Of a DNA stretch of 64,000 bases, positions 13,746 through 23,173 are shown in pieces. Under the pieces are notes generated by a model. That model had not been told where the DNA came from and ran no database searches. It saw only the letters and a list, made by a program, of their open reading frames with translations. Location: contig NZ_JAHHZS010000001.1 of assembly GCF_022606295.1 (NCBI RefSeq), positions 1 through 64,000 on the forward strand. Direction: 5' to 3'. Numbering within the stretch: position 1 is the stretch's first letter; each line of letters starts with the position of its first letter. The DNA is from Arthrobacter bambusae. Lineage in GTDB: Bacteria > Actinomycetota > Actinomycetes > Actinomycetales > Micrococcaceae. The position numbers and the translations under genes are program-made.

Positions 13746-15632
13746 CTATCCTGCGGCGCCGCATGTTTCCGATTTGGTGGGGAGAACCACCTTGTCAACG
13801 GATTCGACGGTTGGTGTCACGACCACTTCGGGTTGGTTGTGCTGCACGATCTTTCCGAAGGTGAATTCCACGGTGCTGCTTTGCCCTGGTGCCAGCCGCA
13901 CTGAAAGGGTTGCAACGGGCCTATTGTCGTGTTGCTGTGCGCCGAAGGGGACTTTGTTCCCATCTTGGGTAGCCATTACCACCTGGGACTGGGCGGGCCC
14001 GTACGCGATGACGTTGCTTTGGGCGGTACCGGCCGGCACACCAAAGTTTCCACCTCCAGTTACGTATGCCGGCAACGATGTGGCCGCATCGGCCGGTGCG
14101 GTATTGGTGCTGGTGATCCGCAGTTTGACGGTTCCATAGCCGTCGGCGGCAGTGCATTGCTGGACGAGCTGAACAGTGCGTTTCACGTAGTAGTCCATTT
14201 TTGCACCAGTGCCGTCATTGAAGTATGCGCCGAATTGGGCCGCCGGCACGCTGGGGCCGGAAATGGAGCCGCTAAGTGGGTACTTCCCGAGAACGGACTG
14301 TTCGGCCGCGTCCGCTGACCAGAGCAAGATCCTGTGTTCTTCTACGCCTTTCCCGACTCCGGCGAGGAGGCTCTTCGCCTCGCCCTTACCGGAGGAGAGA
14401 GCACCGAAGACGTCCTTGGCCACAGCCCCAAAGTAAGCGTCCTGCACGTTTGGTTCCTTGATCTGGGCGTAGACATCCGACAGCAGGGTCTTCACCACGT
14501 TCTTACCCGACAGCTGGCTTGGAAGTTTCCCCCTAGTCAGTGCTAAGAGTTCGGGGTCTTGAAGATTGACCGGACCTGTGGCGTCCAAAATGTAGCCGAG
14601 AGCAACCGGATCGATTGAAATGACGCCGTCCAGGCGTGCTCCCTTTTTCTTCTCCCACATTTTGAGAGCTGTAGAAGCTGCAGTGGGAAAGTCAGGGGTG
14701 AAATTGACATCCTGCATGAACATGCCCATGCGGGAACTGTAGATGCGCTCCTGCTCGTCGTCTACCGGTATCGGGGGATCGAATGTGCCCAGTGCACCCC
14801 CGTTGCTCTCACCGGAGAGGCTGATCTTGCCTTTGTCCGCCGTGACTACCACCAACGCGCCAGAAATCCCTCCGGAAGCGCGGGCTTCGGCGTTGTTTTG
14901 CACGAGGAGCAAATAGTGTCGCGGTTTTTCAGCTCCAAGCATCGCGGGAGCGAGGCCTGCGGCATCGGCAGCTGAGTCCAACTCTTCTGCAGCGGACCCG
15001 AGCTGTTGCCTTGCCGTCGTCAGTGGTCCGACTATTTGGGGGAGGAGACCCGACGTGTCTATTCCGTCAAGCCGATGGGCGGAGACACGCACGGCATTTG
15101 CGGCGGAGGCAACTGTGGGGGCGGCTTTTCGAATAGGCCCAAGGTCGGTTCCGGTTCCGTTCGGGATCAGTTTGTCCCAGTTGACCGAGTCGTAGACCTT
15201 CACGAGGGGTGTGACGCCAAGCGATGCGACGTCGTCGGCCGAGCGGGCGATTTCAGCAGTTGCCGAGAAGTTCGAGCCGATCCACGGCATGGCCGACGCA
15301 AGAGACCAGAGGGGGTCGCCAGCGGCATCGCGGGCAGCCGCTGTATGCCGTCCTAACTCGACGGCTGCGGAGGAAGCATCCTCGGGACGGTTTTGAAGAA
15401 TGCTCTCTTTCAGTTTTGGCACCAGCTGGGCGGAGGCCTCAAGTTCTGACATAATTGTTGTCGCCTTCTCGCTAAGCCACAATACGGCGGTTACGCCGAT
15501 CACGAAAAGGGCACCGATGCAGATTCCAACTGTCCAAAGCCGACGGCGGCGCTGGTTGGGCAGCGATTTCGCTCTTTTCCGGCGGCGTTCGGGTTCGACT
15601 TGAACGGTCTCGGATTGTCGAGTGTTGGCCAT
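13746..15632 (-). CDS. DUF4012 domain protein, EPS-associated membrane protein
   Basis: A 628-aa protein with a basic cytosolic N-terminus (to about residue 33), one TM helix (about 34-54) and a large outer domain. Landmarks of DUF4012 are HYLLLVQNNAEARASGGISG, VNFTPDFPTAASTALKMWEK, GVISIDPVALGYILDATGPV and the later LLWSADAAEQSVLG. DUF4012 proteins occur regularly in actinobacterial polysaccharide loci, but their activity is unknown. The fold with a single TM anchor suggests extracytoplasmic work on the polymer. The start at 15632 has GGAAGG upstream and is 1 nt from the stop of ugd, so the two are cotranscribed. Confidence 0.85.
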   Translation of the reverse strand: MANTRQSETVQVEPERRRKRAKSLPNQRRRRLWTVGICIGALFVIGVTAVLWLSEKATTIMSELEASAQLVPKLKESILQNRPEDASSAAVELGRHTAAARDAAGDPLWSLASAMPWIGSNFSATAEIARSADDVASLGVTPLVKVYDSVNWDKLIPNGTGTDLGPIRKAAPTVASAANAVRVSAHRLDGIDTSGLLPQIVGPLTTARQQLGSAAEELDSAADAAGLAPAMLGAEKPRHYLLLVQNNAEARASGGISGALVVVTADKGKISLSGESNGGALGTFDPPIPVDDEQERIYSSRMGMFMQDVNFTPDFPTAASTALKMWEKKKGARLDGVISIDPVALGYILDATGPVNLQDPELLALTRGKLPSQLSGKNVVKTLLSDVYAQIKEPNVQDAYFGAVAKDVFGALSSGKGEAKSLLAGVGKGVEEHRILLWSADAAEQSVLGKYPLSGSISGPSVPAAQFGAYFNDGTGAKMDYYVKRTVQLVQQCTAADGYGTVKLRITSTNTAPADAATSLPAYVTGGGNFGVPAGTAQSNVIAYGPAQSQVVMATQDGNKVPFGAQQHDNRPVATLSVRLAPGQSSTVEFTFGKIVQHNQPEVVVTPTVESVDKVVLPTKSETCGAAG

Positions 15633-15633
15633 G

Positions 15634-16947
15634 CTAGGGCCTTCCAAGTCCACGATATTGCCAGCCTGCTGTGCGCCACTTGGCTGGGTCTAATACGTTT
15701 CGACCGTCAAGGATTTTCAATCCGATGACGCCGCTGCCGACCTCGTAAGGATCAAGTTCCTTGTACAGCGACCATTCGGTGAGCAGGAGCAGCACATCGG
15801 CTCCCATAATCGCTCTATCTAGATCCGGCTCATACTGGAGCTCGGGGAATCTTTTCGCGGCGTTCTCCAACGCTTTAGGGTCGGTGACGGTAACAACGGC
15901 GCCTTGGAGTTGGAGCTGTGCTGCGATGTTAAGGGCCGGAGAGTCGCGGACGTCATCGCTCTCGGGTTTGAATGCGGCACCGAGCACTGTGATGCGCTGC
16001 CCCAGAAGGCTTCCTCCGCAGAGATCCCGTGTCAGCTCCACCATTCGAGTGCGTCGGCGCATGTTGATGGAATCCACTTCCCTCAGGAACGTCAGGGCTT
16101 GATCGGCTCCGAGTTCACCGGCCCTTGCCATAAAGGCACGGATATCCTTCGGGAGGCATCCTCCTCCAAATCCGATGCCCGCGTTAAGGAATTTGCGTCC
16201 GATTCTGTCGTCCAAGCCGATTGCGTCGGCCAGCCTGGTGACGTCTGCGCCCGTCGCTTCGCAGACTTCAGCCATCGCGTTGATAAAGGAGATCTTGGTG
16301 GCCAGAAACGAGTTTGCGGCCGCCTTGACGAGTTCGGCCGTCGGGTGATCGGTCACCAATCGAGGGGTTCCCGCGGAGAGCGGAACGGCGTAAACATCGT
16401 CCAGAATAGAAACAGCAGCGTGATCTTCCGAGCCGTCAGTGACGCCGTAGATCAAACGGTCAGGTGAGAGGGTGTCTTGGACGGCATGACCTTCGCGCAG
16501 GAATTCAGGGTTCCACACGAGATGGGCCCCAGGCTCACTTTCGGAGAGGATGTCAGCTAAACGGGAAGCGGTTCCCACAGGGACTGTGGACTTTCCAACC
16601 ACGATGGCGTCTGGTCCCACGTGAGGGAGGAGCGCTTCCACGGCGGCATCCACATAGCGCATGTCGGCGCCGTTCTCTCCTTTCTTCTGGGGTGTTCCCA
16701 CGCAGATGAAGTGGACGGCGCTACCGGCGGCCGCGGACATATCTGTGGTGAACGACAGCCTCCCAGTGTCCTGAACGTCCCGGAGGAGGGCATCCAACCC
16801 GGGTTCAAAGAACGGGGCTTTGGCAGTGGAAAGCTTACTGATCTTCTGCTCGTCCACGTCGATGCCAACCACGTCGTGACCGAGTTTGGCCATGCAAGCC
16901 GCGTGTACGGCGCCGAGATAGCCGCATCCGATGACTGAAATACGCAT
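15634..16947 (-). CDS. ugd: UDP-glucose 6-dehydrogenase
   Basis: A 437-aa enzyme oxidising UDP-glucose to UDP-glucuronate with two NAD+. The N-terminal Rossmann motif is ISVIGCGYLGAVHAACMAKL. Further motifs are GKSTVPVGTA, NPEFLREGHAV, SPDRLIYGV and the catalytic Cys in GIGFGGGCLPKDIRAF (about residue 255). The start at 16947 follows GGAAGG; the longer in-frame start at 16962 lacks a site. It leads a two-gene unit with the DUF4012 gene and implies that the exopolysaccharide contains glucuronic acid or a derivative. Confidence 0.93.
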   Translation of the reverse strand: MRISVIGCGYLGAVHAACMAKLGHDVVGIDVDEQKISKLSTAKAPFFEPGLDALLRDVQDTGRLSFTTDMSAAAGSAVHFICVGTPQKKGENGADMRYVDAAVEALLPHVGPDAIVVGKSTVPVGTASRLADILSESEPGAHLVWNPEFLREGHAVQDTLSPDRLIYGVTDGSEDHAAVSILDDVYAVPLSAGTPRLVTDHPTAELVKAAANSFLATKISFINAMAEVCEATGADVTRLADAIGLDDRIGRKFLNAGIGFGGGCLPKDIRAFMARAGELGADQALTFLREVDSINMRRRTRMVELTRDLCGGSLLGQRITVLGAAFKPESDDVRDSPALNIAAQLQLQGAVVTVTDPKALENAAKRFPELQYEPDLDRAIMGADVLLLLTEWSLYKELDPYEVGSGVIGLKILDGRNVLDPAKWRTAGWQYRGLGRP

Positions 16948-17008
16948 TATGTTGCCTTCCACATAACCAGAATGACGGCACTGCGCCGCGGGCCGGATCG
17001 GATCCAGA

Positions 17009-18448
17009 TCAGACCGCTCCGGTGCTTCTAAATACTGCTTTAAAAGTCCTAAATAGGATTATCAGGTCACCCATCAGCGACCAGTTTTCCACATAGTAGA
17101 GGTCGAGTCTGATGCTCTCTTCCCAACTGAGGTTCGAACGGCCGCTCACCTGCCACAGGCCGCTCATACCGGGACTCACATAGAGCCGGCGGTGTGCGGC
17201 GTCATCGTAAAGGGCCACCTCGCCTTCTCGCTGAGGTCTCGGACCTACCAGGCTCATGCTGCCCCCAAGCACGTTAAAAAGTTGTGGCAACTCATCCAGT
17301 GAATATTTGCGAAGAATCCGTCCAAGAGGAGTGATCCGGGGATCCTCCTGAACCTTGAAAAGTGGAGTGTGGCCCGAACCCTGGGCTGACAGAAGGGCAG
17401 TAAGTTCGAGGTCCGCATCAATCTTCATAGAACGGAATTTCACCATGCGGAATGTCGTACCCCCGAGACCGATTCTTTCCTGACGGTAGAACACTGGACC
17501 CCTATCAGCCAGCCAAATCAACAACGCCAAGAGTAAAAAAATCGGGGAAAGTGCGGATATCATCAGCCCCGCAATGGCAAGGTCAAAAGTCCGTTTGGCC
17601 ACCTTCTTGCCACCAGTAAGCTTTGGTGTCGATACGTGTATCAAGGGAAGACCGGCCACGGGTTGAGTATGAATTCTTGGACCTGCAATGTCGGTGAGTG
17701 CAGGAGCCAAAATCATTCCGATGTCTCGCGCAGCCAATTCCCAACCAAGCTTGCGAAGGTCTCGCGGATGCATGTTCACACCGGCCGATAGCGCGACCGA
17801 ATCGACTTCCGATTCGAGAATGACGGCGAGGATACGCTCAAACTCCGTGTCCACCCCGGTCACGGGCACGGATACGTCGGACAACATGTTTCGGTCGGCT
17901 GGGGCCCCAGGCAGGTGGGCGGCGACTGGAACATAACCCGCTTCGGGCACGCTCTGAAGTGAGCGAACGAGGTGAGCGGCCGAGTGACGGTCCCCGATGA
18001 TAAGGACTCGTGAACTGCTTCTGCCAAGTCTCCGTTCGAGGCTGAGGTGCTGCCGGACGAGCCATCGCGCCGCGAGAAGCCCAACGACACCGGCTGGGAA
18101 GGCCAATCCCACAAATCCGCGGGCGATATCAATTCGCAAAGCGTAGGAAACGACGGCCACGAATCCGAAAAGCCACGCCGAACCTGCCAAGACTCGCTTG
18201 TACTCTTCCGTTCCGGAGCCGAGGACCTTGGATTCTCTGGATCCCCAAAACTCGAGTACGAGCCACCAAGCAACAGCCAGCGCTATTGCCAAGGAAAAAT
18301 AGTCTATGTCGTGTGTTTGGCCGGCGCCAAAGTCTGTGAATCCGAACCGTATGCCAAAGGCCCCTGCAACAGCCCAAAGGACCACAAATCCGTCTGCGAG
18401 CCTGAGGCGCCTTGCGTACTTCGATCGCCACGTCGCAATTCTCTTCAT
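17009..18448 (-). CDS. Polyprenyl-phosphate sugar-1-phosphate transferase (priming enzyme, WbaP/ExoY type)
   Basis: A 479-aa integral membrane protein. The first half has about four to five TM helices and a CoA-binding-like domain (VLIIGDRHSAAHLV). The C-terminal 200 residues are the bacterial sugar transferase domain: KRTFDLAIAGLMISALSPIF, YRQERIGLGGTTFRMVKFRS, KYSLDELPQLFNVLGGSMSL, VGPRP and PGMSGLWQVSGRS. It moves a sugar-1-phosphate (glucose or galactose) from UDP-sugar to undecaprenyl phosphate, the first step of repeat-unit assembly. The ATG at 18448 is favoured because GGGGAAG precedes it. Confidence 0.92.
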   Translation of the reverse strand: MKRIATWRSKYARRLRLADGFVVLWAVAGAFGIRFGFTDFGAGQTHDIDYFSLAIALAVAWWLVLEFWGSRESKVLGSGTEEYKRVLAGSAWLFGFVAVVSYALRIDIARGFVGLAFPAGVVGLLAARWLVRQHLSLERRLGRSSSRVLIIGDRHSAAHLVRSLQSVPEAGYVPVAAHLPGAPADRNMLSDVSVPVTGVDTEFERILAVILESEVDSVALSAGVNMHPRDLRKLGWELAARDIGMILAPALTDIAGPRIHTQPVAGLPLIHVSTPKLTGGKKVAKRTFDLAIAGLMISALSPIFLLLALLIWLADRGPVFYRQERIGLGGTTFRMVKFRSMKIDADLELTALLSAQGSGHTPLFKVQEDPRITPLGRILRKYSLDELPQLFNVLGGSMSLVGPRPQREGEVALYDDAAHRRLYVSPGMSGLWQVSGRSNLSWEESIRLDLYYVENWSLMGDLIILFRTFKAVFRSTGAV

Positions 18449-18615
18449 AACTCGGGCTTCCCCAAGTCGAGTCTGCCGAATCAAGAGTGTCCTCCCTCGG
18501 CATCCTTAGGTCGTGTTAGCGATCCTGGACGAATGCATAACGTCATGCGTTCACCTCTGACCTCTCGCGATTATTGGCCTTAACTGTTGGCGCTCTGCCT
18601 TGTTTCGCAAAGACG

Positions 18616-19734
18616 TCAGCCTGCTTGACCGTCGACCCAAGCGCGGATCTCCTCGAGAAACCGCTCCCTAGAGAAAGCCCGAGCGCGCGAACGGACTGCC
18701 TCTCGGTCGATCTCGTGGATTTGACCGATGGCCTCGGCGATTGATTCTGGGGTCAATCTCGACAAGAGCAAGCCTGTCACCCCGTGGACGACCGTCTCGG
18801 CGGCGCCGCCCTGGCTGTTGGCTATGACTGGAGCGCCCGCCGCCATAGCTTCAACTGGCATAATGCCAAAGTCCTCGATCGGGGGAAATATGAACGCGCA
18901 GGACATTTGGTAGAGCGCATACAGAAGGTTAGTGCTCGGGGAAATAACGAACTCGACCTGGACTTGCGCCTTCGCGGCGAGGGCTCTTAGCTCTTCCTCA
19001 CATGGTCCTAAACCTGCAATGACAGCTGGCACTCCCGCCAGATCGGCTGCCTTTATGACCAGATCCAGTTTCTTATACGGGATAAACCTCGATGCGCCAA
19101 GTACAAAATCTTTTGGAAGTCGATCTACCAAAGCTCTCTCATCGTGGGTCAGACTGGTCCTCCAGTCTGGAACTGACTGTATATCCATCACATCAACGGG
19201 CGGGTATATCACGGGGGCCTCTCGACCCCAAGCGGCAGCGATTCTCTCTTTTACGAAGTGGCTGTTGGCTGCGAACTCGACTTCGCGGTCATTGGCCCGC
19301 CGGCGGTCGATCGCCTTGAGGACGGGTGAAATTATCCGAGCCAAAGGATGATGGCCCCGGGCGTCAAGGTCTGGAACCCAGATATATCTCGCAGGTGTGT
19401 GAACATAGACAAACTTACGTGGGCTTCCGACGTTTCGCGGGAAGAACGCATGGTGGGCGAACAGATGAGAACTAACGAGCATCCAGTCCAACTCGGATTG
19501 AGACCGAAGCCGTCGCCAGGTGAAGAGCATTAGCGGAAGTGCCAGAGCCTTATGCCTGCGGAGTGGAGTGCGGCTTAACCAGGTTTCATTGACCCTTCTT
19601 ACAGGGAAACGTTGCGGGGCGTCGTTCCAGAGGCAGTGGATATCGGTGTCTGGAAACGCCTCGGCCATTGCATCCAGGACTTTTTCCGATCCGCCGTTGA
19701 CATCGATCCACTCGTGGACCAAAACTCCCTGCAT
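18616..19734 (-). CDS. Glycosyltransferase family 4
   Basis: A 372-aa GT-B enzyme. MQGVLVHEWIDVNGGSEKVL is the donor/acceptor-side start with the Gly-rich loop. The C-terminal nucleotide-sugar motif is PIEDFGIMPVEAMAAGAPVI followed by GGAAETV. It resembles mannosyl/glucosyl transferases of O-antigen and EPS clusters. The start at 19734 (GGGGGCTCGGA upstream) removes 31 unlikely residues of a longer reading from 19827. The sugar specificity cannot be told. It precedes the priming transferase gene on the same strand (167 nt gap). Confidence 0.88.
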   Translation of the reverse strand: MQGVLVHEWIDVNGGSEKVLDAMAEAFPDTDIHCLWNDAPQRFPVRRVNETWLSRTPLRRHKALALPLMLFTWRRLRSQSELDWMLVSSHLFAHHAFFPRNVGSPRKFVYVHTPARYIWVPDLDARGHHPLARIISPVLKAIDRRRANDREVEFAANSHFVKERIAAAWGREAPVIYPPVDVMDIQSVPDWRTSLTHDERALVDRLPKDFVLGASRFIPYKKLDLVIKAADLAGVPAVIAGLGPCEEELRALAAKAQVQVEFVISPSTNLLYALYQMSCAFIFPPIEDFGIMPVEAMAAGAPVIANSQGGAAETVVHGVTGLLLSRLTPESIAEAIGQIHEIDREAVRSRARAFSRERFLEEIRAWVDGQAG

Positions 19735-20121
19735 TCCGAGCCCCCATCGGTGTGTATTCAGAGTGCCCGTCGCCCCTTGCCTCCCCGAGGCAGCGATCCT
19801 AACGACGGCCCTGTGTCTTTCGCCCAAATCTTAGCCTCATATGTGCCGATCTTGGACTCGGATGCATTTTTCGACTCGGACATGACGACACTGTTTTGGT
19901 CATGTCCTTTGAAACCAAAATACCCGATAAGATGACGGGCATCTGCATTTGAGCCTGAGCGGTCAGCTGGACTTGACCAGCGCAGGTGAGTCGCAACGGG
20001 GGTAACTGGCACATGCATTCCACGGAAGATCGGCGGGCTGCGCCGTGCTCTCTACGCCGTCGGGACAGGCAAGGTGCGCCTCTGGTCGGGCGGATCCCTT
20101 CCACGTTCTTAGGACACGTCC
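19735..20121. promoter_or_regulatory. Divergent control region of the EPS locus with inverted repeat
   Basis: 387 nt separate the minus-strand glycosyltransferase/priming unit from the plus-strand assembly operon. It contains a perfect 9-bp inverted repeat, GGACATGAC-N12-GTCATGTCC (19878-19907), in an A+T-rich patch, and near-repeats of GACTCGGA just before it. It is a good place for promoters and an operator, but none is proven. No gene is seen. Confidence 0.4.
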
Positions 20122-20670
20122 GTGAACGTTAAGAAGGCGATTCAGCGCCGGATTAGGTACGCTGCCGAAGTCACTTTCAATTGGGTTGGCACCTACGTTC
20201 CATCACATTTCGTGCGGCAGCATTGGATGGAGACAGCAGGATCATCGATAGGGCTCGGCTCGTCCATCTTCATGGGGACCAAGATCTTCGGGGCCGACAA
20301 GTTGCGCATTGGAGCTGATACCTCGATTGGGTTTAGGTGTGTTCTTGACTCAAGAGGCGGTCTAACCGTCGGTGATCGGGTGGTTGTTGCGAGTGATGTC
20401 CAGATCATCACGGGGTCCCACGACGTCCACTCTGATGGCTTTGACGCAGTGTTCCTGCCGGTTGACATCGGCAACTCTGCGTGGATCGCTTCCCGAGCCA
20501 CGATTTTGCAGGGAAGCCGGATCGGCGAAGGGGCCGTTGTGGCCGCGGCTTCGTTAGTTCGGCAAGATGTTCGTCCCCGCGAGATTGTAGCGGGGGTACC
20601 AGCCAGGAGGGTCGGTGAGCGGTCGTCGAGTCTCAAGTACAACCCGAGGTATCGGCCAGCGTTTTACTAG
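20122..20670 (+). CDS. Left-handed beta-helix (hexapeptide) acyltransferase
   Basis: A 182-aa protein from a GTG at 20122 (AGGACAC upstream). The hexapeptide pattern is visible in IGLGSSIFMGTKIFGADKLR, IGADTSIGFRCVLDSRGG and IGNSAWIASRATILQGSRIG, with the catalytic-site-like ITGSHD. The ending VAGVPARRVGERSS is typical of WcaF/WbbJ-like O-acetyltransferases. It probably acetylates a sugar of the repeat unit. First gene of the long plus-strand assembly series. Confidence 0.87.
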   Translation: MNVKKAIQRRIRYAAEVTFNWVGTYVPSHFVRQHWMETAGSSIGLGSSIFMGTKIFGADKLRIGADTSIGFRCVLDSRGGLTVGDRVVVASDVQIITGSHDVHSDGFDAVFLPVDIGNSAWIASRATILQGSRIGEGAVVAAASLVRQDVRPREIVAGVPARRVGERSSSLKYNPRYRPAFY

Positions 20671-20736
20671 CGGTCTTGATCGACCGGTTGGCTTCGAGAA
20701 GTGGTCGCCGGGTCACGCCCATGAAAGGAAGTCGTC

Positions 20737-22197
20737 GTGCCTAAGCGCCGGGACGTAACCATGGGTTCACTCGTGCAACTCGTAATTCGTGTTGCGGGAA
20801 TGTTTAGTGGGGCGCTTGTCGCAGCGTTGCAAGCGAGGTCACTGTCTGTCTCCGACTTCGGCAGTCTATCCATAATCTTTTCAATTAACGCGATGGCAAT
20901 AATACTCAGCGACCTGGGCATCATGAACACCGCCATTCGGCGGCTCTCCGCCGAGCCAGACAACCGCGCCAAGATAGTTAGCGGCCTTCTGACTTCGAGA
21001 TTCTTGGTCGGCGTCCTACTCTCACTTCTAGGAATCGCGACTTCAACCTTCCTCATTCGGACTCCGGAAGGGATCTCTACTGCGGTTTTGGTCCTCGCTA
21101 CACTACCACTGGGGTCTTTGACCGCTATGCAGGCGCTCAGCCAAGCCAACTTGCATTTCGCCGCCGTGAATTCTCTGCTCGTCCTCCAAAACTTCCTTTG
21201 GCTCGCAGCGGTTTCCATCCTCTCGCTTGTCGGCGCCGGTCTGGCGCAGTTTGGACTTGCCTTCCTTTTGTGCGCAGTTGTCCAAGGAGCAACAACCTGG
21301 GCCCTGTGCGGAAACGGTCTGAGGTTTGATTGGAGAGCTGGAACAAAGGAAGCTTGGCCGTTGGTTAAGCAGGCCCTTCCTTTAGGGCTTGGGTCCTTGG
21401 CTGTGACTGCGTATTACCGCTTAACTGGAATCATCTTGTACGCAGACGGAGGCCCAGAGTCAGCAGGGAGCTTCTCGGCAGCATTTCGCTTTCTTGATGT
21501 CCTTCAGGCCATCCCGGCGACCCTCAGCGCAACGCTTCTGCCCCTGATGGCCAGAAGTTTCGCAATGCGGACACGAGATCGGGCTGAAACGGTTTGGCGG
21601 TTGGCGCTCAAGTTATTGCTGACATCAGCGGTGATGGCCTCGCTGTTTGTAGGTCTGCTTGCTGAACCGATAATCGATCTCCTCTACGGGAAGGAATACT
21701 CGGAATCTGCAAGTCTCCTGGGTATCTTGATGCTCGCGTTTCCTCCCGTGTGCATGGGGTGGCTTCTGACCGGCGTGATTACTGCGCATGGGCAGGTCAA
21801 GGCTTATTCTCAGCTCGTTTTCTCGGTGGCTCTTCTAAGTGTTGCCGCGTCACTCCTCTTAATTCCAGAGTTCGGCGCCAAGGGCGCGGCTTGGATCTCG
21901 GTCGGCACTGAAACACTGGTGATGGTGCTGCTGATTGCACTGGTGTATCGCACCACCCGACTGGCGATTCCTGCTGCGACTGTTTTGCGAGTTCTTGGGG
22001 CTGCCGCCGTAACCGCAGTGGTGACTATTTATCTCCGGCAATTCGGTCTGGTCTTGACGATCATTCTGGGTGGCACCGTTGCGGCGGGATTGGTGATGTT
22101 ATTTAGGGTTGTCACATGGGCTGATATGAAAACGCTGCTACACCGAGCAGATGTGCTCGAACCAGCAAAAGAAGAGGAAGTTCAGCATGCCAAGTAG
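20737..22197 (+). CDS. Wzx-type oligosaccharide flippase
   Basis: A 486-aa membrane protein with 12-14 TM helices of the MOP/polysaccharide-exporter superfamily. The N-terminus (GSLVQLVIRVAGMFSGALVA followed by ALQARSLSVSDFG) is characteristic. It flips the undecaprenyl-linked repeat unit to the outer face. The GTG start has AAAGGAAG upstream. It overlaps the next glycosyltransferase gene by 11 nt, indicating coupling. Confidence 0.9.
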   Translation: MPKRRDVTMGSLVQLVIRVAGMFSGALVAALQARSLSVSDFGSLSIIFSINAMAIILSDLGIMNTAIRRLSAEPDNRAKIVSGLLTSRFLVGVLLSLLGIATSTFLIRTPEGISTAVLVLATLPLGSLTAMQALSQANLHFAAVNSLLVLQNFLWLAAVSILSLVGAGLAQFGLAFLLCAVVQGATTWALCGNGLRFDWRAGTKEAWPLVKQALPLGLGSLAVTAYYRLTGIILYADGGPESAGSFSAAFRFLDVLQAIPATLSATLLPLMARSFAMRTRDRAETVWRLALKLLLTSAVMASLFVGLLAEPIIDLLYGKEYSESASLLGILMLAFPPVCMGWLLTGVITAHGQVKAYSQLVFSVALLSVAASLLLIPEFGAKGAAWISVGTETLVMVLLIALVYRTTRLAIPAATVLRVLGAAAVTAVVTIYLRQFGLVLTIILGGTVAAGLVMLFRVVTWADMKTLLHRADVLEPAKEEEVQHAK

Positions 22198-23173
22198 AGT
22201 GCGACTCGCGATCGTGAGCCCTGACCCATCTGATAACTCTCAGGGTGTTGAGAGGTTTTGCCACACGCTTAGAGACAGTATTTCGCCTTACATGATTGAT
22301 GGAAGCGTAATCGCAGAAGCGAGCTTTCGTCCCTCGGAGTACGATGTAGTCTTGACGAACGCACTAGTGTCGGTAACTACGAGACTTCCCAAAATCCATG
22401 TCTATCATGGATGCCACGTTCCTCAAATTATGCGAAGTCACGCGGAGGCCTCTGTTCAGTGGCGCTTGAAATTCATGATCGAGGCCGCTTTTCGAGAGAT
22501 AAAGAACGGACTGGGCGCCAATCGTGTTTCTGTTTCAAACAGTTGCGCTAGTGAGCTCAAGAGATGGTACCGCCTGAGCAGTCACGTTATTGAGAATGGT
22601 ATTGATACCAAAGTTTTTAGTGAAAGTGATCGAGAGGATGCGAGAGATCGGCTTGGTATTCCGCAAGACGGCCGAGCGGCCCTCTTTGTTGGGCGCCCCG
22701 AATGGAGGAAACGGCCAGATATTGCCATCACCGCGGCCCGAGAAAACGGATACACGCTATACCTAGCGGCTGGGCGGCCGTATGAGGGAATGCATTGGTT
22801 GGGGAAGCTCTCACCAGAACAGCTCTCGATTGCCATCGCCGCGGTTAACGTTGTTTTGATGCCGACCCAGTACGAGGCATGTTCACTGGCGTTCCTGGAG
22901 GCGTTATCGGTGGGTACTCCCGTGGTCACGACCGATGCGGGATGGGTCCCGGACCTACTAAAGGCCGTTCCAGAATATTCCGCACTGGTTTCGCCAATTA
23001 ATGATACTGGTCGTTTCACAACTGCCTTGCGCGAAGCTGATAGGAACGATCATGGAATTTCAAAGGCGAGCCGTTTTGTGCGAAATAACAATAGTCTTGA
23101 AGCCTTTGGGAAGGCATGGTCAGAATATATTCACGGGGTTCATCGTGCGAAGGATGGAGAGCCGAATGGTTAG
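22187..23173 (+). CDS. Glycosyltransferase family 4
   Basis: A 328-aa GT-B protein. The C-terminal donor-binding block is PTQYEACSLAFLEALSVGTP followed by VVTTDAGWVPDLL; the acceptor half begins RLAIVSPDPSDNSQGVERF. The ATG at 22187 has AGAGGAAG upstream, inside the end of the flippase gene; a longer in-frame reading begins at 22151. DNA here is richer in A+T and uses rarer codons than the flanks. Confidence 0.85.
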   Translation: MPSRVRLAIVSPDPSDNSQGVERFCHTLRDSISPYMIDGSVIAEASFRPSEYDVVLTNALVSVTTRLPKIHVYHGCHVPQIMRSHAEASVQWRLKFMIEAAFREIKNGLGANRVSVSNSCASELKRWYRLSSHVIENGIDTKVFSESDREDARDRLGIPQDGRAALFVGRPEWRKRPDIAITAARENGYTLYLAAGRPYEGMHWLGKLSPEQLSIAIAAVNVVLMPTQYEACSLAFLEALSVGTPVVTTDAGWVPDLLKAVPEYSALVSPINDTGRFTTALREADRNDHGISKASRFVRNNNSLEAFGKAWSEYIHGVHRAKDGEPNG

